From assembly GCA_964247055.1 (NCBI GenBank), contig OZ176056.1:620001-684000 (forward strand): a stretch of DNA of 64,000 bases. Direction: 5' to 3'. The stretch comes from Paragordius varius. Taxonomy: Eukaryota; Nematomorpha. Below are positions 40,373 to 50,672 of this stretch, one piece after another (the stretch's first letter is position 1; each line of letters opens with the position of its first letter). The notes under the pieces were generated by a model. It ran no database searches. It worked only from the letters and a program-made list of their open reading frames with translations, and was not told the DNA's origin. Both the position numbers and the translations under genes were made by a program.

Positions 40373-41187
40373 CTAAAACTATTTGGAATGTTCCGAGTGT
40401 CATATCTGTATATCTGTTTAACCTTATTTTTAATTATTTTAAGTTTGATATTGGTTATTAAAAGCTCATGATCGCTAGAGCAATCGCTGCTTTTGCTTGT
40501 TTTGGTATCAATTATAGAGCTTTTCCATTTTTGAGGGCACATTATGTAATCAATTTGATTCTTATATTTACCACATGGAGAGGTCCATGTGTATAACCTC
40601 CTATTGTGTTGTGGAAACCATGTGTTGGTTATCATCATCTCATTTTCTTGACAAAAATTGATCAGTGCTTCCCCGGCCTCGTTTCGTTCTCCCAATCCAT
40701 ATGGCCCGACTATTTGATCTACTCTACCTCTACCAACTTTGCTGTTCCAATCCCCTCCTATGATAATCATATCTCCTTTCTTCGTTTCATCCAAAACTAT
40801 TTGCAACGTTGCATAAAAGTCCTCTATGTCTTCTTTGGGAGCGTTTGACGTAGGAGCATAGACTACTATGTATGTAAATTTAAGTGGCTTGGCATTCAGC
40901 CTAATACTCATGATTCTGGGTGTATATGGTGTATAACTAATGAGACTTTTATTTAATTTGTTTTTTATTAATACTGCAACGCCTTCAGATTTCTGGTCAT
41001 CTCTCCCCGATCTTAACAATGTATAATTTTCGTTTTGTACTTTCGCGCTACCTTTTTGCTTGGTTTCCGTTAGACCCAGTATATCTATGTTCAATCTTTC
41101 CATTTCCTTTTCAATTATCACTTGTTTGGTTGATGTTAAGGAACGTACATTCCAGCATCCAACTTTGAAAATTCTTGTTAAGTTCAT
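40351..41187 (-). CDS. RTE-type LINE endonuclease (APE domain), 278 codons
   Basis: N-terminal half of the LINE polyprotein: an apurinic/apyrimidinic-like endonuclease that nicks target DNA to prime reverse transcription in the nucleus. Visible motifs: WNVRSL (12-17), LGLTETK (37-43, catalytic Glu41), VVYAPT (108-113), GGDWNSKVG (144-152, Asp146 and Asn148), TNTWF (187-191), YTWTSP (199-204), QIDYIM (211-216) and SDHELL (238-243, His240). All expected catalytic positions appear intact. The ATG at 41187-41185 is directly preceded by an in-frame TAA, so it is the first possible start. The frame ends at a TAG (40353-40351) after residues that look off-frame (TKPKID). In related elements this domain is fused to the reverse transcriptase; here the following frame overlaps it by 22 bases in another register. 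Confidence 0.9.
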   Translation of the reverse strand: MNLTRIFKVGCWNVRSLTSTKQVIIEKEMERLNIDILGLTETKQKGSAKVQNENYTLLRSGRDDQKSEGVAVLIKNKLNKSLISYTPYTPRIMSIRLNAKPLKFTYIVVYAPTSNAPKEDIEDFYATLQIVLDETKKGDMIIIGGDWNSKVGRGRVDQIVGPYGLGERNEAGEALINFCQENEMMITNTWFPQHNRRLYTWTSPCGKYKNQIDYIMCPQKWKSSIIDTKTSKSSDCSSDHELLITNIKLKIIKNKVKQIYRYDTRNIPNSFRTKPKID

Positions 41188-41671
41188 TTAGTAAAACTAT
41201 TTTTTGGCAGTAATAAACGAGGGTGGTTTGCCATTGCCTTCCCTCTCACTTACCCTCTTTACAAAAAATAAATATCTAGAATAATTAAAATTAAAGAGTA
41301 ATCTTTATAAATGTTGTTAATTTGGATAAATTATAAATATTGATATTTTGCTCTGTCTGGCAATCATAAAGGAAAAATATAAAGAAATTATGGCTAGGCT
41401 AGTAAAAATAAAATAATTAGGCACCAAGGAGTAGAGAAAAAAAAAGAGAGAGATCTGTATAACAATGATTTTTGATGACTTAAAAATTATGTTACTCTTT
41501 AAATTACATACTTAGCATACAAATAAAATAAAAAACTCTACAAAACAAAGAAAAAGATTAATAATTACTAAAAGGAAACCTATTTTTTAAATATATTTAT
41601 AGTATATAATAAAAAATACTATCCTAGAATATCCTCCCGCTTTCAATCAGATGGTTTCAATTTCATACTGT
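41188..41671 (-). other. LINE 5' leader region
   Basis: 484 bp between the left TSD boundary of the element in sense (41671) and the endonuclease ATG. No open frame of note. It is strongly AT-rich apart from the conserved block at 41222-41238 and a purine-rich stretch (41435-41454 on the plus strand). It probably holds the internal promoter of the element, which cannot be located by eye. Some 5' truncation cannot be excluded. Confidence 0.7.
41222..41238 (-). promoter_or_regulatory. GGCAATGGCAAACCACC block of RTE 5' leader
   Basis: In sense the leader reads GGCAATGGCAAACCACC, 35 bp upstream of the ATG. From memory, the BovB-derived ruminant SINEs carry a very similar GGCAATGGCAACCCACTCC, followed like here by a TGCC a short distance on. 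The role is unknown; conservation across RTE elements suggests a 5' signal. No search was run. Confidence 0.6.
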
Positions 41672-41683
41672 CAGCGATACTTT
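41672..41683. repeat. Target-site duplication, right copy
   Basis: CAGCGATACTTT, identical to 38352-38363, directly abuts the 5' end of the minus-strand LINE. A perfect 12-bp duplication fits target-primed reverse transcription and sets both ends of the insertion. Confidence 0.95.
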
Positions 41684-44600
41684 AAAAATTAATAAAACTA
41701 GTCGCATCAATAGTCAAGTTAAACTTTGTCCTTAAAAATCGGATATTGTTCACAGGTAAACAAAATTATTTTTTATACATTATCTTAGTAGGACTACATC
41801 AAAATATAGAGATAGTTTGACAAACTCTTTCATATCCGATTTTTACAGCGATACTTTAAAAATTAATAAAACTAGTCGCATCAATAGTCAAGTTAAACTT
41901 TGTCCTTAAAAATCGGATATTGGTCACAGGTAAACAAAATTATTTTTTATACATTATCTTAGTAGGACTACATCAAAATATAGAGATAGTTTGACAAACT
42001 CTTTCATATCCGATTTTTACAGCGATACTTTAAAAATTAATGTATAAAACTAGTCGCATCAATACTCAAGTTAAACTTTGTCCTTAAAAATCGGATATTG
42101 GTCACAGGTAAACAAAATTATTTTTTATACATTCTCTTAGTAGGACTACATCAAAATATAGAGATAGTTTGACAAACTCTTTCATATCCGATTTTTACAG
42201 CGATACTTTAAAAATTAATAAAACTAGTCGCATCAATACTCAAGTTAAACTTTTTCGTTAAAAATCGGATATTGGTCACAGGTGAACAAAATTAATTTTT
42301 ATACATTCTCTTGGACTACATCAGAATATAGAGATAGTTTGACAAACTCTTTCATATCCGATTTTTACAACGATACTTTAAAAATTAATAAAACTAGTCG
42401 CATCAATAGTCAAGTTAAACTTTGTCCTTAAAAATCGGATATTGGTCACAGGTAAACAAAATTATTTTTTATACATTATCTTAGTAGGACTACATCAAAA
42501 TATAGAGATAGTTTGACAAACTCTTTCATATCCGATTTTTACAGCGATACTTTAAAAATTAATGTATAAAACTAGTCGCATCAATACTCAAGTTAAACTT
42601 TGTCCTTAAAAATCGGATATTGGTCACAGGTAAACAAAATTATTTTTTATACATTCTCTTAGTAGGACTACATCAAAATATAGAGATAGTTTGACAAACT
42701 CTTTCATATCCGATTTTTACAGCGATACTTTAAAAATTAATGTTTAAAACTAGTCGCATCAATACTCAAGTTAAACTTTTTCGTTAAAAATCGGATATTG
42801 GTCACAGGTGAACAAAATTAATTTTTATACATTCTCTTGGACTACATCAAAATATAGAGATAGTATGACAAACTCTTTCATATCCGATTTTTACAACGAT
42901 ACTTTAAAAATTAATAAAACTAGTCGCATCAATAGTCAAGTTAAACTTTGTCCTTAAAAATCGGATATTGGTCACCCGTGAACAAAATTATTTTTTATAC
43001 ATTCTCTTAGTAAGACTACATCAAAATATAGAGATAGTTTGACAAACTCTTTCATATCCGATTTTTACAACGATACTTTAAAAATTAATGTATAAAACTA
43101 GTCGCATCAATACTCAAGTTAAACTTTGTCCTTAAAAATCGGATATTGGTCACAGGTAAACAAAATTATTTTTTATACATTCTCTTAGTAGGACTACATC
43201 AAAATATAGAGATAGTTTGACAAACTCTTTCATATCCGATTTTTACAACGATACTTTAAAAATTAATAAAACTAGTCGCATCAATAGTCAAGTTAAACTT
43301 TGTCCTTAAAAATCAGATATTGGTCACCGGTGAAAAATTATTTTTTATACATTTTCTTAGTAGGACTACATCAAAATATAGAGATAGTTTGACAAACTAT
43401 TTCATATCCGATTTTTACAACGATACCTTAAAAATTAATGTATAAAACTAGTCGCATCAATACTCAATTTAAACTTTGTCCTTAAAAATCGGATATTGGT
43501 CGCCGGTAAAGAAAATTATTTAATATACATTCTCTTAGTAAGACTACATCAAAATATAGAGATAGTTTGACAAACTCTTTCATAATTTTTACAACGAATT
43601 TTTAAAAATTAATGTATAAAACTAGTCGCATCAATACTCAATTTAAACTTTGTCCTTAACAATCGGATATTGGTCACCGGTGAACAAAACTATTTTTTAT
43701 ACACTCTCTTAGTAGGACTACATCAAAATATAGAGATAGTTTGACAAACTCTTTCATATCCGATTTTTACAGCGATACTTTAAAAATTAATGTATAAAAC
43801 TAGTCGCATCAATACTCAAGTTAAACTTTGTCCTTAAAAATCGGATATTGGTCACAGGTAAACAGAATTTTTTATACACTCTCTTAGTAGGACTACATCA
43901 AAATATAGAGATAGTTTGACAAACTCTTTCATATCCGATTTTTACAACGATACTTTAAAAATTAATAAAACTAGTCGCATCAATAGTCAAGTTAAACTTT
44001 GTCCTTAAAAATCGGATATTGGTCACCGGTGAAAAATTATTTTTTATACATTTTCTTAGTAGGACTACATCAAAATATAGAGATAGTTTGACAAACTATT
44101 TCATATCCGATTTTTACAACGATACCTTAAAAATTAATGTATAAAACTAGTCGCATCAATACTCAATTTAAACTTTGTCCTTAAAAATCGGATATTGGTC
44201 GCCGGTAAAGAAAATTATTTTTTTACATTCTCTTAGTAGGACTACATCAAAATATAGAGATAGTTTGACAAACTCTTTCATATCCGATTTTTACAACGAT
44301 ACTTTAAAAATTAATGTATAAAAGTAGTCGCATCAATACTCAAGTTAAACTTTGTCCTTAAAAATCGGATATTGGTCACCGGTTAACAAAACTATTTTTT
44401 ATACACTCTCTTAGTAGGACTACATCAAAATATAGAGATAGTTTGACAAACTCTTTCATATCCGATTTTTACAGCGATACTTTAAAAATTAATGTATAAA
44501 ACTAGTCGCATCAATACTCAAGTTAAACTTTGTCCTTAAAAATCGGATATTGGTCACCGGTTAACAAAACTATTTTTTATACATTCTCTTAGTAGGACTA

Positions 44601-47500
44601 CATCAAAATATAGAGATAGTTTGACAAACTCTTTCATATCCGATTTTTACAGCGATACTTTAAAAATTAATAAAACTAGTCGCATCAATACTCAAGTTAA
44701 ACTTTTTCGTTAAAAATCGGATATTGGTCACAGGTGAACAAAATTAATTTTTATACATTCTCTTGGACTACATCAAAATATAGAGATAGTTTGACAAACT
44801 CTTTCATATCCGATTTTTACAACGATACTTTAAAAATTAATAAAACTAGTCGCATCAATAGTCAAGTTAAACTTTGTCCTTAAAAATCGGATATTGGTCA
44901 CAGGTAAACAAAATTATTTTTTATACATTATCTTAGTAGGACTACATCAAAATATAGAGATAGTTTGACAAACTCTTTCATATCCGATTTTTACAGCGAT
45001 ACTTTAAAAATTAATGTATAAAACTAGTCGCATCAATACTCAAGTTAAACTTTGTCCTTAAAAATCGGATATTGGTCACAGGTAAACAAAATTAATTTTT
45101 ATACATTCTCTTGGACTACATCAAAATATAGAGATAGTTTGACAAACTCTTTCATATCCGATTTTTACAGCGATACTTTAAAAATTAATGTATAAAACTA
45201 GTCGCATCAATACTCAAGTTAAACTTTTTCGTTAAAAATCGGATATTGGTCACAGGTGAACAAAATTAATTTTTATACATTCTCTTGGACTACATCAAAA
45301 TATAGAGATAGTTTGACAAACTCTTTCATATCCGATTTTTACAACGATACTTTAAAAATTAATAAAACTAGTCGCATCAATAGTCAAGTTAAACTTTGTC
45401 CTTAAAAATCGGATATTGGTCACCCGTGAACAAAATTATTTTTTATACATTCTCTTAGTAAGACTACATCAAAATATAGAGATAGTTTGACAAACTCTTT
45501 CATATCCGATTTTTACAACGATACTTTAAAAATTAATGTATAAAACTAGTCGCATCAATACTCAAGTTAAACTTTGTCCTTAAAAATCGGATATTGGTCA
45601 CAGGTAAACAAAATTATTTTTTATACATTCTCTTAGTAGGACTACATCAAAATATAGAGATAGTTTGACAAACTCTTTCATATCCGATTTTTACAACGAT
45701 ACTTTAAAAATTAATAAAACTAGTCGCATCAATAGTCAAGTTAAACTTTGTCCTTAAAAATCAGATATTGGTCACCGGTGAAAAATTATTTTTTATACAT
45801 TTTCTTAGTAGGACTACATCAAAATATAGAGATAGTTTGACAAACTATTTCATATCCGATTTTTACAACGATACCTTAAAAATTAATGTATAAAACTAGT
45901 CGCATCAATACTCAATTTAAACTTTGTCCTTAAAAATCGGATATTGGTCGCCGGTAAAGAAAATTATTTAATATACATTCTCTTAGTAAGACTACATCAA
46001 AATATAGAGATAGTTTGACAAACTCTTTCATAATTTTTACAACGAATTTTTAAAAATTAATAAAACTAGTCGCATCAATAGTCAAGTTAAACTTTGTCCT
46101 TAAAAATCGGATATTGGTCACAGGTAAACAAAATTATTTTTTATACATTCTCTTAGTAGGACTACATCAAAATATAGAGATAGTTTGACAAACTCTTTCA
46201 TATCCGATTTTTACAACGATACTTTAAAAATTAATAAAACTAGTCGCATCAATAGTCAAGTTAAACTTTGTCCTTAAAAATCAGATATTGGTCACCGGTG
46301 AAAAATTATTTTTTATACATTTTCTTAGTAGGACTACATCAAAATATAGAGATAGTTTGACAAACTATTTCATATCCGATTTTTACAACGATACCTTAAA
46401 AATTAATGTATAAAACTAGTCGCATCAATACTCAAGTTAAACTTTGTCCTTAAAAATCGGATATTGGTCGCCGGTAAAGAAAATTATTTTTTTACATTCT
46501 CTTAGTAGGACTACATCAAAATATAGAGATAGTTTGACAAACTCTTTCATATCCGATTTTTACAACGATACTTTAAAAATTGATGTATAAAAGTAGTCGC
46601 ATCAATACTCAAGTTAAACTTTGTCCTTAAAAATCGGATATTGGTCACCGGTTAACAAAACTATTTTTTATACACTCTCTTAGTAGGACTACATCAAAAT
46701 ATAGAGATAGTTTGACAAACTCTTTCATATCCGATTTTTACAGCGATACTTTAAAAAATAATGTATAAAACTAGTCGCATCAATACTCAAGTTAAACTTT
46801 GTCCTTAAAAATCGGATATTGGTCACAGGTAAACAAAATTATTTTTTATACATTATCTTAGTAGGACTACATCAAAATATAGAGATAGTTTGACAAACTC
46901 TTTCATATCCGATTTTTACAGCGATACTTTAAAAATTAATGTATAAAACTAGTCCCATCAATACTCAAGTTAAACTTTGTCCTTAAAAATTGGATATTGG
47001 TCACAGGTAAACAAAATATTTTTTATACATTCTCTTAGTAGGACTACATCAAAATATAGAGATAGTTTGACAAACTCTTTCATATCCGATTTTTACAGCG
47101 ATACTTTAAAAATTAATGTATAAAACTAGTCGCATCAATACTCAAGTTAAACTTTGTCCTTAAAAATCGGATATTGGTAACAGGTAAACAAAATTATTTT
47201 TATACATTATCTTAGTAGGACTACATCAAAATATAGAGATAGTTTGACAAACTCTTTCATATCCGATTTTTACAGCGATACTTTAAAAAATAATGTATAA
47301 AAGTAGTCGCATCAATACTCAAGTTAAACTTTTTCCTTAAAAATCGGATATTGGTCACAGGTGAACAAAATTATTTTTTATACATTCTCTTGGACTACAT
47401 CAAAATATAGAGATAGTTTGACAAACTCTTTCATATCCGATTTTTACAACGATACTTTAAAAATTAATAAAACTAGTCGCATCAATAGTCAAGTTAAACT
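41684..47500 (+). repeat. Family D satellite continued after the LINE
   Basis: The same short-monomer mix as 25-38 kb: ATTAATAAAACTAG, CTCTTGGACTAC, CAGATATTGG, ATTATTTAATATAC. CGAATTTTTAAAAATT occurs at 38009, 43595 and 46043. The first interval is 5586 bp, or 2266 bp once the 3308-bp LINE and 12-bp duplication are removed; the second is 2448 bp, so the local higher-order unit is about 13 to 14 monomers. Confidence 0.8.
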
Positions 47501-49086
47501 TTGTACTTAAAAATCGGATATTGGTCACCCGTGAACAAAATTATTTTTTATACATTCTCTTAGTAAGACTACATCAAAATATAGAGATAGTTTGACAAAC
47601 TCTTTCATATCCGATTTTTACAACGATACTTTAAAAATTAATGTATAAAACTAGTCGCATCAATACTCAAGTTAAACTTTGTCCTTAAAAATCAGATATT
47701 GGTCACCGGTGAAAAATTATTTTTTATACATTTTCTTAGTAGGACTACATCAAAATATAGAGATAGTTTGACAAACTATTTCATATCCGATTTTTACAAC
47801 GATACCTTAAAAATTAATGTATAAAACTAGTCGCATCAATACTCAATTTAAACTTTGTCCTTAAAAATCGGATATTGGTCGCCGGTAAAGAAAATTATTT
47901 AATATACATTCTCTTAGTAAGACTACATCAAAATATAGAGATAGTTTGACAAACTCTTTCATAATTTTTACAACGAATCTTTAAAAATTAATGTATAAAA
48001 CTAGTCGCATCAATACTCAATTTAAACTTTGTCCTTAACAATCGGATATTGGTCACCGGTGAACAAAATTTTTTTTATACATTCTCTTAGTAGGACTACA
48101 TCAAAATATAGAGATAGTTTGACAAACTCTTTCATATCCGATTTTTACAACGATACCTTAAAAATTAATGTATAAAACTAGTCGCATCAATACTCAAGTT
48201 AAACTTTGTCCTTAAAAATCGGATATTGGTCGCCGGTAAAGAAAATTATTTTTTTACATTCTCTTAGTAGGACTACATCAAAATATAGAGATAGTTTGAC
48301 AAACTCTTTCATATCCGATTTTTACAACGATACTTTAAAAATTGATGTATAAAAGTAGTCGCATCAATACTCAAGTTAAACTTTGTCCTTAAAAATCGGA
48401 TATTGGTCACCGGTTAACAAAACTATTTTTTATACATTCTCTTAGTAGGACTACATCAAAATATAGAGATAGTTTGACAAACTCTTTCATATCCGATTTT
48501 TACAGCGATACTTTAAAAATTAATGTATAAAACTAGTCGCATCAATACTCAAGTTAAACTTTGTCCTTAAAAATCGGATATTGGTCACATGTGAACAAAA
48601 TTATTTTTTATACATTCTCTTTTACTACATCAAAATATAGAGATAGTTTGACAAACTCTTTCATATCCGATTTTTACAACGATACTTTAAAAATTAATAA
48701 AACTAGTCGCATCAATAGTCAAGTTAAACTTTGTCCTTAAAAATCGGATATTGGTCACTGGTGAACAAAATTATTTTTGATACATTCTCTTAGTAGGACT
48801 ACATCAAAATATAGAGATATTTTGACAAATTCTTTTATATCCGATTTTTACAACGATACTTTAAAAAATAATGTATAAAAGTAGTCGCATCAATACTCAA
48901 GTTAAACTTTATCCTTAAAAATCGGATATTGGTCACCGATTAACAAAACTATTTTTTATACATCCTCTTAGTAGGACTAGATCAAAATATAGAGATAGTT
49001 TGACAAACTCTTTCATATCCGATTTTTACAGCGATACTTTAAAAATTAATGTAAAAAACTAGTCGCATCAATAGTCAAGTTAAACT
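47501..49086 (+). repeat. Family E 1586-bp unit, copy 1
   Basis: Nine monomers repeated in tandem at an offset of 1586 bp. TTGTACTTAA lies at 47501 and 49087, CACATGTGAAC at 48586 and 50172, TCTTTTACTAC at 48618 and 50204. Monomer order is the same in both copies. Confidence 0.85.
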
Positions 49087-50672
49087 TTGTACTTAAAAAT
49101 CGGATATTGGTCACCCGTGAACAAAATTATTTTTTATACATTCTCTTAGTAAGACTACATCAAAATATAGAGATAGTTTGACAAACTCTTTCATATCCGA
49201 TTTTTACAACGATACTTTAAAAATTAATGTATAAAACTAGTCGCATCAATACTCAAGTTAAACTTTGTCCTTAAAAATCAGATATTGGTCACCGGTGAAA
49301 AATTATTTTTTATACATTTTCTTAGTAGGACTACATCAAAATATAGAGATAGTTTGACAAACTATTTCATATCCGATTTTTACAACGATACCTTAAAAAT
49401 TAATGTATAAAACTAGTCGCATCAATACTCAATTTAAACTTTGTCCTTAAAAATCGGATATTGGTCGCCGGTAAAGAAAATTATTTAATATACATTCTCT
49501 TAGTAAGACTACATCAAAATATAGAGATAGTTTGACAAACTCTTTCATAATTTTTACAACGAATCTTTAAAAATTAATGTATAAAACTAGTCGCATCAAT
49601 ACTCAATTTAAACTTTGTCCTTAACAATCGGATATTGGTCACCGGTGAACAAAATTTTTTTTATACATTCTCTTAGTAGGACTACATCAAAATATAGAGA
49701 TAGTTTGACAAACTCTTTCATATCCGATTTTTACAACGATACCTTAAAAATTAATGTATAAAACTAGTCGCATCAATACTCAAGTTAAACTTTGTCCTTA
49801 AAAATCGGATATTGGTCGCCGGTAAAGAAAATTATTTTTTTACATTCTCTTAGTAGGACTACATCAAAATATAGAGATAGTTTGACAAACTCTTTCATAT
49901 CCGATTTTTACAACGATACTTTAAAAATTGATGTATAAAAGTAGTCGCATCAATACTCAAGTTAAACTTTGTCCTTAAAAATCGGATATTGGTCACCGGT
50001 TAACAAAACTATTTTTTATACATTCTCTTAGTAGGACTACATCAAAATATAGAGATAGTTTGACAAACTCTTTCATATCCGATTTTTACAGCGATACTTT
50101 AAAAATTAATGTATAAAACTAGTCGCATCAATACTCAAGTTAAACTTTGTCCTTAAAAATCGGATATTGGTCACATGTGAACAAAATTATTTTTTATACA
50201 TTCTCTTTTACTACATCAAAATATAGAGATAGTTTGACAAACTCTTTCATATCCGATTTTTACAACGATACTTTAAAAATTAATAAAACTAGTCGCATCA
50301 ATAGTCAAGTTAAACTTTGTCCTTAAAAATCGGATATTGGTCACTGGTGAACAAAATTATTTTTGATACATTCTCTTAGTAGGACTACATCAAAATATAG
50401 AGATATTTTGACAAATTCTTTTATATCCGATTTTTACAACGATACTTTAAAAAATAATGTATAAAAGTAGTCGCATCAATACTCAAGTTAAACTTTATCC
50501 TTAAAAATCGGATATTGGTCACCGATTAACAAAACTATTTTTTATACATCCTCTTAGTAGGACTAGATCAAAATATAGAGATAGTTTGACAAACTCTTTC
50601 ATATCCGATTTTTACAGCGATACTTTAAAAATTAATGTAAAAAACTAGTCGCATCAATACTCAAGTTAAACT
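49087..50672 (+). repeat. Family E 1586-bp unit, copy 2
   Basis: Second copy of the nine-monomer unit. It shares CACATGTG and ACTTTATCC with copy 1, while the later copy near 55.2-55.6 kb has CACAGGTG and ACTTTGTCC. The 1586-bp duplication and the 5117-bp one can thus be told apart by these bases. Downstream of about 50672 this copy continues into new monomers. Confidence 0.85.

Larger units (their letters stand above)
38364..41671 (-). mobile_element. RTE-clade non-LTR retrotransposon (LINE), near full length
   Basis: A 3308-bp insertion on the minus strand with a perfect 12-bp target-site duplication. Order in sense: leader of about 480 bp, APE-type endonuclease frame, reverse transcriptase frame, 20-bp 3' UTR, (AACC)4 tail. 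The total size near 3.3 kb, very short 3' UTR, microsatellite tail in place of poly(A), and a C-terminus carrying YGCESWT, CWRRML, YFGHVMR and RGRPPMRWLDMI are all features of the RTE clade, with BovB-like motif order. The only obvious coding defect is one frame change between the two enzymatic halves. It is the only non-satellite DNA in the window. Clade assignment is from remembered family motifs, not a search. Confidence 0.92.

Noticed and set aside
40351-40375. Programmed frameshift between endonuclease and RT
   Set aside because: No typical slippery heptamer is seen, and RTE elements usually have one continuous frame. A one-base loss or assembly error is simpler, though not proven.
38366-40848. 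Plus-strand open frames of 60-138 codons across the LINE
   Set aside because: They lie antisense to the reverse transcriptase and endonuclease frames, which carry recognisable motifs. They are shadows.
38364-41671. LTR retrotransposon or retrovirus-like element
   Set aside because: No terminal direct repeats beyond the 12-bp target duplication, no gag, protease or integrase motifs, and an APE endonuclease upstream of the RT. This is a LINE.
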